A stretch of 29,986 nucleotides of DNA from a virus. A model generated the notes under the pieces. The model did no database searches. It had not been told where the DNA came from and worked only from the letters and a program-made list of their open reading frames with translations. How positions within the stretch are numbered: position 1 is the stretch's first letter; every line of letters starts with the position of its first letter. The stretch lies in the IMG/VR virus record IMGVR_UViG_3300048773_000034, positions 1 to 29,986 of that record; one strand, 5' to 3'. Made by a program: the position numbers and the translations under genes. This document shows positions 21,981-29,986 of this stretch, piece by piece.

Positions 21981-22903
21981 CACACGCCCACCTTCCGCCG
22001 GGGGTTGATGTAGGGCCGCAGCATCTCCGTCAGCCAGGGGTTGGACTGAATGCGGACCACGCCCAGATCGGAGACCCCGGCCACGCCGAACGGCGCGTCC
22101 TTCATCTTGAACAGGTCGGCGGCCAGGATGAAATTGGCCTGGGTGACCGGCGGCGGCACGCTGCTCCAGCCCCAGGTCCCGATGATCTGCACCCGGTCCA
22201 GCCGGGAGTACGGCCAGGTGAACGGGAACCAGTTGCCGGTCTGGATGATCTGGAGCTGCCGGTACGGCCGGGCGATCCCGGTGGCGTTGACGTTGTACAG
22301 CCCGTCGCCGAGCCGCAGCTCGTAGTCGACGTTCTGCACGAGGGCCTGGCTGAAGACGCCATTTCCGTTCGGGTCCAGATTGACCGCCGTCACGCTCACC
22401 AGATCGTCAATATTCAGCACCCATATATTGGTAGGTTCGTAAGTGCGCACCTCAGTGACCCTGTTGAAATGGCGCCCCGTATATTCGTTAATCCACTGGG
22501 CAGTTGTCTGAATGGCGATCTGCGCCTGGGAGTCGTCCGCGGCGTCGGTGATCCCCAGCCGGTCCTTGAACTCGTCCAGGCCGATGTACCAGGTGCCGAT
22601 CGTGGTGGGCAGCACCCGCCAGGTCCCCGGCTGAACGTCGGAGACCGCTCCGGTGCCGATCCACACGTAGCTCCACAGCCCGTCGACCCCGGTCAGCGCC
22701 GGCAGGCAGGTGATGGCAGCGGTGTAGATGCCCATGCCGCTCTGGGTGATCCCGTTGCTGGTGGTGTAGGTGGTCTGCGTGCCGGACGGGTCGGTGACGA
22801 CCAGGCTGACGGTGGTCGGATTGGCCGGGCTTCCGCTGGAGGTGAACGTGACCGTCAGCTGCGCGATCTCGTTGGCGTTGTCGTAGAAAACGGTGGCGGT
22901 CAT
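21980..22903 (-). CDS. Head-tail adaptor (connector) protein
   Basis: The 307-aa protein starts at ATG 22903, sharing bases with the stop of the upstream gene. Residues 1-105 form a beta-sandwich (TVTFTSSGSP, GLWSYVWIGTG). From about 106, YIGLDEFKDRLGITDAADDS and QWINEYTGRHF match the gp6/HK97-type adaptor family, whose ring sits between the portal and the tail. The extra N-terminal domain is larger than in typical adaptors and may decorate the neck. It is one of the few canonical connector genes here, and the tail terminator that should follow lies far away. Confidence 0.8.
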   Translation of the reverse strand: MTATVFYDNANEIAQLTVTFTSSGSPANPTTVSLVVTDPSGTQTTYTTSNGITQSGMGIYTAAITCLPALTGVDGLWSYVWIGTGAVSDVQPGTWRVLPTTIGTWYIGLDEFKDRLGITDAADDSQAQIAIQTTAQWINEYTGRHFNRVTEVRTYEPTNIWVLNIDDLVSVTAVNLDPNGNGVFSQALVQNVDYELRLGDGLYNVNATGIARPYRQLQIIQTGNWFPFTWPYSRLDRVQIIGTWGWSSVPPPVTQANFILAADLFKMKDAPFGVAGVSDLGVVRIQSNPWLTEMLRPYINPRRKVGV

Positions 22904-23145
22904 CAGCTCACTCCTGCGGTCGCGCTGTACGGCTGGGTGACGGCGCAGGCTGCGCTGTACGGCTGGGTGACGGCGGCGGCGGCCTTGCCCTGCTGCGCGA
23001 TCCCTGCGAGGACCTGCGGCATCGTGGTAACAGCACGCAGGATGGCCGGCGTGGCCGTGGCTGACGTGCCTATGCCGGTAAGCCGGCCGGGAACGAACCC
23101 GGGTACAGCCTTGCCGGGGACCGAGGACGTCAGATACTGGCTCAT
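22903..23145 (-). CDS. Small protein of unknown function with AVTQPYSA repeat
   Basis: The 80-aa protein (MSQYLTSSVPGKAVPGFVPG at its start) is coupled to the adaptor gene through overlapping stop and start. It has a Gly/Pro-rich head, an Ala-rich middle and, near the C-terminus, two copies of AVTQPYSA coded by a 24-bp direct repeat. It has no membrane segment or catalytic motif. It may be a neck or head accessory protein; I do not recognise the family. Confidence 0.55.
   Translation of the reverse strand: MSQYLTSSVPGKAVPGFVPGRLTGIGTSATATPAILRAVTTMPQVLAGIAQQGKAAAAVTQPYSAACAVTQPYSATAGVS
22922..22975 (-). repeat. 24-bp direct repeat near the 3' end of the 80-aa gene
   Basis: Two identical 24-base units (22922-22945 and 22952-22975, plus-strand start GCGCTGTACGG) are spaced 30 bases apart. 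They code the duplicated AVTQPYSA peptide and look like a recent in-frame duplication. Confidence 0.85.
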
Positions 23146-23162
23146 AGCTCAGATCGCCGCCA

Positions 23163-24755
23163 TCAGGCCGTCGGGAACCATAGCGACAGGTCGTTATTCC
23201 AGATGAACCCCTGGCAGGTGTTCGGCTGGATCACGCACGTGGTGCCGTTAGCCACGTTGGAGGTCCCGGACCCGGCGAAGGTGATGGTGCCGGTCCCGTC
23301 GTTTATGACGTAGATCAGGCGCCAGTTGTCCGGCGGGTAGCCATCCAGAATGACCCCGGTCACGTTGCCGCTGGTGGTGACCTCGGTCATTGCCTGAAAC
23401 TTCGTAGGGATCGTCCCGCTGCTGGACAGCGCCCCGGCCTTGTACGGATAGAGGCCGAGCGGCCCGGCCGGCTGGAGCTTATTATCGCCGTACACCGGGC
23501 CGTCGAAGATGAACGACTGGGCATTGTTGGACCCGGCGAACGGGTTATTCCCGGAGAAGTCGATGACGCCCCGGCATTGGTTGATCTGGTTCCCGATTGT
23601 CCCGGTCGTCCCGAAGCTGATCGTGCCGGGCTGCGTGCCGCTGGTGCCGTTGCATTCGACGCCGATGTTCAGGACGCTGTTGCCGATTTCGGAGCGCTGC
23701 ACGGCCTGGACGGTTCCCGAGCCGGTTGACGTCGAGTTGATCGCCGACCCGCCGGAGGTCGCGCTCAGCTCGAACGTCGTCCCTGACGCGGCCACCACGT
23801 AGTACGTCGTGCCCGCAGTGAACCCCGTGGGGAGCGACGCGCCGGACAGGGTGACGGCGTTGCCGTTGAAGAAGGCACTGCCGGACGCGGTGAACACACA
23901 CGGGCTCGCGTTGGTGGCGGTGAACGAGAGCCCCGATGGCCCGGTCAGGGTCAGGACCCAGTACTCCGCTGACCCGTAGTCGGTGTTGCCGTAGATGCCC
24001 AGGTCGCCGTCAACGATGTAAGCGCCGTTGTTCAGGACGACGAGGTTGCCTTTGCCTTTGCCGTCGAGGAAGATCTTCAGATTCGCGCGGTCGAAAGACC
24101 CGGATGGGGTGTAGCCGCTGGCCGCGTTGACGTCGAACTGGACATTAGTGGTGCCGTTCTCTGCCCAGATCCGGCCGGTTATCATCTCCATGCCGTTGAC
24201 GGCGTAGTTGTTGTCGAACCAGAAATTCTTCGAGCCGGTGCCCTGGAAATGGCGGGCCCCGCAGTCGAACTCATAGTTGTACAGGTCCCCGACGTGGATG
24301 CCCGCCGAGCCCGCCCCCGCGTTCGTGCCGTCGACCGTGAGGCCCCTGATCCCGCCACCGGCCACACCGCCGCCGCCGCCTGAATAGTTGCTGGTCGTGT
24401 AGGCGCGGAGGCAGTCGCCGGTCACGTACGAGTTGATGATCGTCGCCCACCGGCCGTCACCGACGAAGTACTGCCCCGGATTGGAGGCGGTCACGGTGCT
24501 GGCGATCTTGTACGTGCCGGCCGGGACGCGGACGACACCCGGATTGCCGCCGAGAACGTCCACGGCGGCCTGGAAGGCGGCGGAAGAGTCCGCGGCGCCG
24601 CTGGCGTCGGCGCCGCCCGCATAGGCGGCGTTCAGGACGTTCGTGGTCGCGCCCATCGCGTTAACTGTGTCGATCAGGTCGTCCATGTCGACGGGCGGGT
24701 CACCGCTGCCGACCATGCGCGTGTCCGGTGGCACAGTGAAGGTTTTAAGGCTCAC
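23163..24755 (-). CDS. Pectate-lyase-like beta-helix tail spike or fibre
   Basis: The 530-aa protein starts at GTG 24755, overlapping the PhoD stop (GTGA) and preceded by GGGAG. Residues 1-35 form a short virion-binding head. From about 38, NVLNAAYAGGADASGAADSS and FQAAVDVLGG, then GVVRVPAGTYKI, match the start of the pectate-lyase-type right-handed beta-helix used by phage tail spikes. Repeated beta segments follow (GGGIRGLTVDGTNAG, FWFDNNYAVNGMEM, GRIWAENGTTN). The C-terminus ends in a beta domain (TITFAGSGTSNVANGT). It probably binds or cuts a host polysaccharide; the residues for catalysis cannot be named. It sits next to the PhoD fibre. Confidence 0.8.
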   Translation of the reverse strand: MSLKTFTVPPDTRMVGSGDPPVDMDDLIDTVNAMGATTNVLNAAYAGGADASGAADSSAAFQAAVDVLGGNPGVVRVPAGTYKIASTVTASNPGQYFVGDGRWATIINSYVTGDCLRAYTTSNYSGGGGGVAGGGIRGLTVDGTNAGAGSAGIHVGDLYNYEFDCGARHFQGTGSKNFWFDNNYAVNGMEMITGRIWAENGTTNVQFDVNAASGYTPSGSFDRANLKIFLDGKGKGNLVVLNNGAYIVDGDLGIYGNTDYGSAEYWVLTLTGPSGLSFTATNASPCVFTASGSAFFNGNAVTLSGASLPTGFTAGTTYYVVAASGTTFELSATSGGSAINSTSTGSGTVQAVQRSEIGNSVLNIGVECNGTSGTQPGTISFGTTGTIGNQINQCRGVIDFSGNNPFAGSNNAQSFIFDGPVYGDNKLQPAGPLGLYPYKAGALSSSGTIPTKFQAMTEVTTSGNVTGVILDGYPPDNWRLIYVINDGTGTITFAGSGTSNVANGTTCVIQPNTCQGFIWNNDLSLWFPTA

Positions 24756-26764
24756 AGGGCTCCCATCAGGCTGCGAACGGGCACGTTCCCGGCAGCTACG
24801 TTGAAGACATCGGTCTGGCTGACCTGGGCGACCTGATTAACCGCGTCCCAGCCCTGGTAGTTCACGGTGATCGTGCTGCCGCCTGTGTCGGTGACGCTGA
24901 CCCGGCCGTACTGGCGGCACTCCCCGCCGGCGTTGTTGTAGTAGCGATTGAAGGTGCCCGCGGCGATCGTCGCAGCGCCGGTCTGCCGCAGTGGTGCCGC
25001 GGAGTAGACCGGGAATCCGCCCCACGTGTTCTCAGCCGCGTAGGCAACGCCGACACCGTGGAAGTCACCGTGGATCAGCACGATATTCCGCAGCTGCGCC
25101 CAGTTGCCGGTCATGTAGCTGACGATCGACGTGCGCTCTGTCTGGTAGCTCCACCATTTGCCCAGCTCGGGGTCCGCGCCGAGCGACGGGACGGTGTTCC
25201 CCATCCACTGCGTATCCGTGATGATGATCTTCACGGGTTCCGGCTGGAGCAGTTGCGCCTTCAGCCACGCCAGCTGGGTAGCGCCAAGCATCGTCTTGGA
25301 GGAGTTGTCGGTATTCGTCCCCGGGCTCCGGTCGACGTTGCGGATGTCGAGCATGATGAACCGGACCCGGCCGGTCACCCACGTCTGGCACAGCGAATGC
25401 ACGGGGCTGTTCACCGCGTCGCCGAGTGCACCCTGAGGGAAGATTTCCTGCGCCGCGACGAGGTTAGCCGCAGCCCAGGTGTTATCGGTGTCGCAGTTGT
25501 AGGTGTCCGACGTGCTGTCGTGGTTGCTGCGGCAGTAATAGCCCCACGCCTGCCGGGTGATCGGCTCCATCCCGTAAAACCAGGTGTGGTATTCCCAGGT
25601 GCCGACCTGGCTGGGCTGGTCGGTGAAAGTGGGATTCTGGTAGCCGTAGTCCCCAGTGAAGATTGCCAGATCTGGCTGCCATGCGATCCAGTCGTTCAGG
25701 CCGGTGTCCGGGCCCGGCGTCTCGTACGCGGTATTGACGCAGCTCGCGACAGCGAACGTGAAGGACTGCGGGGTGCCTGGCGTGGCCAGCGTCTTGCACG
25801 TGCCCACATTGCCGACGAGCATCTCTGCGCCGCCCGGCGGCGTGTCGGCTAGCTGGCACCAGTAGCGGGTGAACGGGGCGAGGCCGGTCACCACGTGCTT
25901 GACGTAACCGTAGGAATCCGGGGCCTGCGCCACGACGTAAATAACACCTGTGGTGAGCCCGGAGTTGGTGGCCACTTTCAGCCGCAGCGACGTGCCGCCG
26001 GTCGGCTTGGAGATCACGGTGAACCCAGACGGCGCAGGCGCCCCGCAGGTCATCTGCTGTACGACCGCCCCCGCGCCGATATACCCCGCGACCGATACAG
26101 CGCACCCGCCATACCACCAGGTGAGCCCGGACACGGTACCGGTCGCCGCACCAAACCTGGCGGTATTCAGCGCACCGCCCAGGGTGTTCTGGAGCGCATT
26201 GGACGTCTGCGTCTCGGTGGGTGCGGACGACCATGGGCTGCTGAACAGTTGCAGCTCAACCTGGCCAGCCGTCGCCGAGCTGGTGACATAGCCCTCGATG
26301 CGGAACAGCTGATTCAAGGGGACCGTGTTCGTGGTCGTGACGATGACGCTGCCGCTGGTGTTGCGGACGCTGATTGTGCCGTTGGTGTTGATCATCACGT
26401 CAGCGGCGCGGGTGCCGGAGACCACGAACGCGAACACCTGATGCGCGGAGGACGGGTTCGCGGTCTGGTACAGGAACAGCCGGAACCACTGCTGAGTGGC
26501 GGCGTTGGTCAGCAGCCCGGACGACGCCCACCCGCCGTAGCAGGGCGTGGTTGCGGTAGTGACGATTTTGGCGAGCGTCATGCCGGAAACAACCGTGCTG
26601 TCGTACGTCATCGCCTGGCCGGAAGTGATTGACACCGCGTCGAACAGCATCCCGTCCGCTGTGCCCAGCGACTGGTATCCGGGCGCAGCGGACTGGGCCA
26701 CGGTAGCGCCGTTCGTCTCGCCCGCGAAACTGTTGGCCAGAACCGGCTGGCTGTCGATGGCCAT
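24752..26764 (-). CDS. PhoD-type phosphatase fused to a lectin-like virion protein
   Basis: I start it at ATG 26764 (MAIDSQPV, 670 aa), one base after the upstream stop. Residues 1-235 form a concanavalin/LamG-like beta domain (FRIEGYVTSS, QVELQLFSSP). Residues 238-320 resemble the Fn3-like N-terminal domain of PhoD proteins. Residues 333-660 carry the PhoD metallophosphatase: ASC at about 340, GDY (D372), SNHD (N414, H415, D416), then IHGDFH (H565, D567, H569). The metal-binding residues are present. PhoD enzymes cleave phosphodiesters, including wall teichoic acid. It lies in the fibre block, so it probably acts at adsorption. Confidence 0.87.
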   Translation of the reverse strand: MAIDSQPVLANSFAGETNGATVAQSAAPGYQSLGTADGMLFDAVSITSGQAMTYDSTVVSGMTLAKIVTTATTPCYGGWASSGLLTNAATQQWFRLFLYQTANPSSAHQVFAFVVSGTRAADVMINTNGTISVRNTSGSVIVTTTNTVPLNQLFRIEGYVTSSATAGQVELQLFSSPWSSAPTETQTSNALQNTLGGALNTARFGAATGTVSGLTWWYGGCAVSVAGYIGAGAVVQQMTCGAPAPSGFTVISKPTGGTSLRLKVATNSGLTTGVIYVVAQAPDSYGYVKHVVTGLAPFTRYWCQLADTPPGGAEMLVGNVGTCKTLATPGTPQSFTFAVASCVNTAYETPGPDTGLNDWIAWQPDLAIFTGDYGYQNPTFTDQPSQVGTWEYHTWFYGMEPITRQAWGYYCRSNHDSTSDTYNCDTDNTWAAANLVAAQEIFPQGALGDAVNSPVHSLCQTWVTGRVRFIMLDIRNVDRSPGTNTDNSSKTMLGATQLAWLKAQLLQPEPVKIIITDTQWMGNTVPSLGADPELGKWWSYQTERTSIVSYMTGNWAQLRNIVLIHGDFHGVGVAYAAENTWGGFPVYSAAPLRQTGAATIAAGTFNRYYNNAGGECRQYGRVSVTDTGGSTITVNYQGWDAVNQVAQVSQTDVFNVAAGNVPVRSLMGAL

Positions 26765-26765
26765 G

Positions 26766-28262
26766 TCAGGAGATCCCGAACCAGATCTGCGCCGCGTTGA
26801 CATTCGTCAGCGCCGACGGGGTGAACGAGCTAGGCAGCGACGTCTGGGAGGTGCCGCTGGTGCCCGGGATCGCCACCCGGGCCGTCGCGGCGGACAGGCC
26901 GATATTCGGCGAGACGACATAGGTGTAGTTGAACGGGGATCGCAGCCCCGGCTGCGTGCTCGCCTGGTTAGTGACGATCGCCGCCCACACGAACCCCGCC
27001 GTAAGGGACTGCGGGGTCGTCAGCGCCACCTGATGGTTGCTGTTGGTGATGCTCGCGCCCAGGTCCGACGATCCGGTAAGCAGCGTGCCCGCGCTGGAAT
27101 ACAGGCCCACATAGGAACCTGACGAGGCGCCGGACCCCGCGGAGGTCGTCGTGAACCACAGGTAGGTCGCGGTGATCGCCGAGCGGATCGGGATCTTGTT
27201 CAGGTACACGGTCCCGGCGACGAGCGTCACACCGCTCGCCGCCGAGTCGAGATCCAGCGACCAGGCCAGCATGCCCTGATCCGCCGGGATGATGCTGCTC
27301 GCCGGGTGGACGTGCCCAGAGTCGGCCGATTTGCCGATGGCGCCTGCTGCCGCTGCGCTGCTGACCGGCTGAATATCCGAAGCAGTGCCGTCCAGCTCAA
27401 CAGCGCCCTGCGCGGAGGTGGTCGCGGTGGGCAGGTCCGCCGCCTGAATCGCGGCCAGGACCGCGTTCGTGCCGCCTGACCGGAGGTAGTACCCGGAAGT
27501 CTGAGCGCCCGTCAGCGCGTTGATGGCGGCCTGCTGGGTGGTCTGCCCAGTGCCGCCCTGGGCGATCGTCACCAGGATGGCGTTCTGGGCCAGGATGTAC
27601 CCGGTGCAGATCCACAGCGCCGCGCCCGCGTCGTAGAAGAACGAGATCAGGTCCCGGTCCCCGGCCGCAGTGGACAGGGACGGCTGCGGCGTGCTGGCCG
27701 TGAAGCTGTAGGCGGTGCCGTAGGCCAGCGTGCGGGAGCCGGTGCCGTCCTGGATTACCTCAACAGTGATCGACTGGCCGTCCTTAGGGTTCGTGGGATT
27801 GGCCAGGGTCCGGTTCCCGCCGAGTGTCACGCGGAACACGCCTGAGAGGGCAGCGTTGACCGCGATCGAGCTGGCGTCGGTGAGAGTGGCCGGGGTGGTG
27901 CTCAGCGCGCCGCTCAGCGCGCCGCCCGCCTTGGTCAGCAGCGCGTTCAGGTCGGCAGCGGTGAACACCTGGTAGTACGTGGCCGCCGACGCGTGCGCGA
28001 CCGGGGTGCTGCCTTCCGCGCCGCGGGTCACCGACCAGGTGGTCCCGGAAATGTTGGTCACCAGAATGTATTCCGCGGGCAGCACCGGGTCACCAATGTG
28101 GAACTGGGTGGGCGGGATCGCGGAGTTGCTGGCCGCCGGGAACGATGCTGAGGAGGTCATCGTCCAGGTCTCGGTGGTGCCCGCGGACGGGGCGGTGGTG
28201 CCGCTGCTGCTGGTGGCCGTCGTGGACGGGTTGTTAGCGGATATCGTGACGGGCGTGGTCAT
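26766..28262 (-). CDS. Phage tail fibre protein
   Basis: The 498-aa protein starts at ATG 28262. The head (1-110) has low-complexity Thr/Ser and a beta domain (AEYILVTNISGTTWSVTRG), common at the head-proximal end of fibres. The middle contains NPTNPKDGQSITVEVIQDGT, a domain seen in many phage fibre and structural proteins, and TIAQGGTGQTTQQAAINALTG (about 243-262), the GGTG repeat typical of fibre shafts. The C-terminal ~200 residues are beta-rich (GSYVGLYSSAGTLLTGSSD) and may bind the host. It stands just upstream of the PhoD fibre and may be trimeric. Confidence 0.78.
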   Translation of the reverse strand: MTTPVTISANNPSTTATSSSGTTAPSAGTTETWTMTSSASFPAASNSAIPPTQFHIGDPVLPAEYILVTNISGTTWSVTRGAEGSTPVAHASAATYYQVFTAADLNALLTKAGGALSGALSTTPATLTDASSIAVNAALSGVFRVTLGGNRTLANPTNPKDGQSITVEVIQDGTGSRTLAYGTAYSFTASTPQPSLSTAAGDRDLISFFYDAGAALWICTGYILAQNAILVTIAQGGTGQTTQQAAINALTGAQTSGYYLRSGGTNAVLAAIQAADLPTATTSAQGAVELDGTASDIQPVSSAAAAGAIGKSADSGHVHPASSIIPADQGMLAWSLDLDSAASGVTLVAGTVYLNKIPIRSAITATYLWFTTTSAGSGASSGSYVGLYSSAGTLLTGSSDLGASITNSNHQVALTTPQSLTAGFVWAAIVTNQASTQPGLRSPFNYTYVVSPNIGLSAATARVAIPGTSGTSQTSLPSSFTPSALTNVNAAQIWFGIS

Positions 28263-28265
28263 CGG

Positions 28266-28757
28266 CTACGCCGCGCAGCTGATGGTGGCGATGATGTTGG
28301 GGCCGCCCCAGGCGATTGCGAACGTGCCCGCCACGGTTGTGTACCCGGTGCCGCCGAACCAGATGCCGGCGATCAGGGCCGCCGGGCTTTGTGCTGCCGC
28401 GTACAGGTACGCCCCGTAGGCGGCGGTAGAGATCGTGGTGGTGGCCACGGCGATGTTCTGGGCGCCGTAGTTGAGCAGCGTCGGGCCTGGCCCGGTGTGC
28501 GTCAGGGTGGGCAGGATTGAGGCTGCTCCCGAGGCCGCTGCGGAGTAGGCGATGCCGCCGGTTGCCCAGTTGGTGCCGGTGCACTCGGCGGTGTTCGACC
28601 AGGTGGATGGGTCGGTGGTGCCGTAGTAGTCCGGGGTGGCGCTGGAACTGGCGAGGGAGATCTTGTTGGTGGTGGTCACCCAGCTGACCGAGGACAGCGC
28701 GCCCTTGAGCAGGTCCCGCAAGCTCGGGTAGAACAGGCCGCTTTCGGTCCAGGCCAC
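28266..28757 (-). CDS. Phage structural protein of unknown function (fibre-block)
   Basis: I start at GTG 28757 (MAWTESGLFYPSLRDLLKGA, 163 aa), 8 bases after GGGGGA and one base past the upstream stop; the frame is open further upstream but that part is an overlap of the previous gene. The protein is rich in Ala, Thr and Gly, with beta segments such as TNKISLASSS and YGAYLYAAAQSPAAL. It is probably a virion or fibre-accessory protein. The ending TISCAA is unusual. No conserved domain is recognised. Confidence 0.65.
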   Translation of the reverse strand: MAWTESGLFYPSLRDLLKGALSSVSWVTTTNKISLASSSATPDYYGTTDPSTWSNTAECTGTNWATGGIAYSAAASGAASILPTLTHTGPGPTLLNYGAQNIAVATTTISTAAYGAYLYAAAQSPAALIAGIWFGGTGYTTVAGTFAIAWGGPNIIATISCAA

Positions 28758-28758
28758 G

Positions 28759-29043
28759 TCAGTCCCCCGTCGTGACGATGAGGCCCATACCGGGGTACCG
28801 GCCATCCAGGATCGACAGCGCCACCCGGAGCGGCTGAAGTTCTTCCGCGAGCTGCTGCTGGAGGGCCAGGTCCGGAACCGGGTGCTCCAGGGACGCCTTG
28901 TATTCAGCGGCCACGACGGCGTACGGCCGGGAGGCGGCGATGTGGTCGCTGGCGGCCAGCCGGATCTGCTCCGGGCTCGCGGCGGGGGTGGCCAGGTACA
29001 CGTCCATCAGCGCGTACATCGCGTCCCGGGTGATCTCATTCAT
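28759..29043 (-). CDS. Small helical phage protein of unknown function
   Basis: I take the ATG at 29043 (MNEITRDAMYALMDVYLATP, 94 aa), which overlaps the end of the upstream gene by 8 bases; a longer open frame exists but reads as antisense or overlap sequence. The protein is helical and acidic (LASDHIAASRPYAVVAAE, LALQQQLAEELQ) and ends VTTGD. It is soluble. Its place between fibre-block genes suggests a structural or assembly accessory role. No family recognised. Confidence 0.6.
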   Translation of the reverse strand: MNEITRDAMYALMDVYLATPAASPEQIRLAASDHIAASRPYAVVAAEYKASLEHPVPDLALQQQLAEELQPLRVALSILDGRYPGMGLIVTTGD

Positions 29044-29347
29044 CCGCGCCGCCCCGCACCGGCTGCGCGCGGATATGGACGTCCTGGCGGTCAGAGACGC
29101 CGCTGCCCGGCTGGCCGTGCTCGGTGACGGTATTGCCCAGCTCATCAAGGGTGGCCTTGTACGGCTCACCGGAATCTGGGTGCTCGCGGCCCTCGCTTAC
29201 CCGGGCCTGGGTGCGGCCTCGCGGCAGGTAGCCGACGCTGCGCATGCGTTCGAGCCATTCCGAGGCCACAGCTGCTCCAGAGCGCAGACTATGCCGGCTC
29301 CGTACCAGGGCCTCGGCATCTCCAGAGTACGCCCCGGGCCGCGGCAT
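29036..29347 (-). CDS. Small polar phage protein of unknown function
   Basis: The 103-aa protein starts at ATG 29347 (MPRPGAYSGDAEALVRSRHS); a second ATG at 29245 would give a 69-aa form starting MRSVGYLPRG. It is very polar and includes ARVSEGREHPDSGEPYKATL and GNTVTEHGQPG, a style of short proteins found in actinophage head regions. It overlaps the 94-aa gene by 8 bases. Neither a signal peptide nor a catalytic motif is seen. I do not recognise a named family. Confidence 0.55.
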   Translation of the reverse strand: MPRPGAYSGDAEALVRSRHSLRSGAAVASEWLERMRSVGYLPRGRTQARVSEGREHPDSGEPYKATLDELGNTVTEHGQPGSGVSDRQDVHIRAQPVRGGADE

Positions 29348-29367
29348 TGTACGCTCTGAGCAGCTGG

Positions 29368-29982
29368 TTATGGCGAGGTCCAGGTGGCATCAGTGCCGTC
29401 CGGCGGCCCCACGGCGCCCGCCACGTTGGCCCAGCTGCCCAGGCCGCCGGGCAGCGTGTCCATGGCGCCCGCGTAGTCCGGGCCGGTGGAGCTGGCGACC
29501 ACCAGCGCCGCGACCACCTGGCTGGCGCACGCCAGGACCGCCGGGCTCGCGGTGGCGCTGATCACGCCGCTGGCGGTTACGGCCGGGAACGCCGCGGCGC
29601 ACACCAGGACCGCCGGGCTCGCGGTGTCGTTGACCCCGCTGCTGACGGTCACGGCCGGGAACACCACGGCCCCGGCGAGCGTGTCACCGGGCTGAGCGGT
29701 GGCGTTGATCACGCCGCTGGCGGTCACGGCCGGGAACGCCGCGATCTCAGCCAGTGCGTCCCCCGGGGCGGTGTAAGCGTTGACGGCCGGGGTGAACGTG
29801 ACTACCAGGGAGACGGTGGCGGTCATCTCGGTGACGCCGGATGCCAGCGCGTTGGCGTAAATCCGGACCCGCAGCCCGGCCAGCTGGCTGTAGCTGACCC
29901 CGGTGAACACCGCGGTGTCCAGGTTGGCGGGGGAGGTGGAGGCGTTGCCGGTCTGATTAGGCCCGATCTGCGTATTGGCCAC
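29368..29982 (-). CDS. Repeat-containing phage structural protein (5' end at window edge)
   Basis: The 204-aa open frame starts at a GTG four bases from the right edge, so the true start may lie outside the window. The N-terminal part (GVSYSQLAGLRVRIYANA) is beta-rich. The middle has at least three repeats of about 30 residues with the core AFPAVTASGVI.AT or VFPAVTVSSGVNDT. The end is Gly/Ala-rich. This looks like a decoration or fibre-shaft protein. It starts the fibre block read from this side. No specific family recognised. Confidence 0.6.
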   Translation of the reverse strand: MANTQIGPNQTGNASTSPANLDTAVFTGVSYSQLAGLRVRIYANALASGVTEMTATVSLVVTFTPAVNAYTAPGDALAEIAAFPAVTASGVINATAQPGDTLAGAVVFPAVTVSSGVNDTASPAVLVCAAAFPAVTASGVISATASPAVLACASQVVAALVVASSTGPDYAGAMDTLPGGLGSWANVAGAVGPPDGTDATWTSP

Positions 29983-29986
29983 GCCG

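Noticed and set aside
28805-29169. Longer starts (28805 and 29169) for two fibre-block genes
   Set aside because: The added residues overlap upstream genes and have an Arg/Ser-rich shadow composition. The internal starts at 28757 and 29043 fit spacing and overlaps better.

Overview
The window is high-GC DNA with near-continuous, tightly overlapped genes. It reads as the late structural region of a siphovirus-type phage or prophage of an actinobacterium. The evidence is a tape measure gene, a lambda-style frameshifted tail-assembly chaperone pair, tail tube, tail terminator and head-tail adaptor genes, several fibre or spike genes, and actinobacterial features (class F sortase, many GTG starts, GTGA/ATGA overlaps). 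No host genus can be named from the sequence alone.

Layout, read along the minus strand from high to low coordinates. At 29982-23163 lies an adsorption block: a repeat-rich structural protein, two small proteins, two fibre-like proteins, a PhoD-type phosphatase fibre and a pectate-lyase-like beta-helix protein. At 23145-19017 follow a small protein, the head-tail adaptor, a 34-codon peptide, a Lys/Ala-rich protein with a Cys/His domain, a GH26-like glycosidase and three membrane proteins, one of which is a minimal K+ channel. At 18926-17329 sit a secreted Ig-like surface protein and a class F-type sortase. From 13342 to 1 the tail module resumes: tail terminator, papain-like protein, CgeB-type glycosyltransferase, coiled-coil protein, tail tube, chaperones G and G-T, a 57-aa Zn-ribbon protein, a 114-aa minor protein, the 1961-codon tape measure with a 362-aa intein, and a distal-tail-like protein that runs off the left edge.

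Two blocks run on the plus strand against this flow. One is a degenerate NUMOD4/HNH gene (9897-10193). The other is a four-gene operon (13484-17191), each junction sharing a 4-base GTGA overlap: a small membrane peptide, a cellulose-synthase-like GT2 enzyme, a GH16-type glucanase and an Ltp-type lipoprotein. Ltp lipoproteins are known from phage superinfection exclusion, so this operon together with the sortase pair and the ion channel looks like a lysogenic-conversion or surface-remodelling island placed between the adaptor and the tail terminator.

Two genes (tape measure, CgeB-type transferase) have a strong Shine-Dalgarno and a family-like N-terminus in a frame different from the main body. 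These may be real mutations, recoding or sequence errors; the sequence alone cannot decide. No tRNA, rRNA, CRISPR or IS element was recognised.
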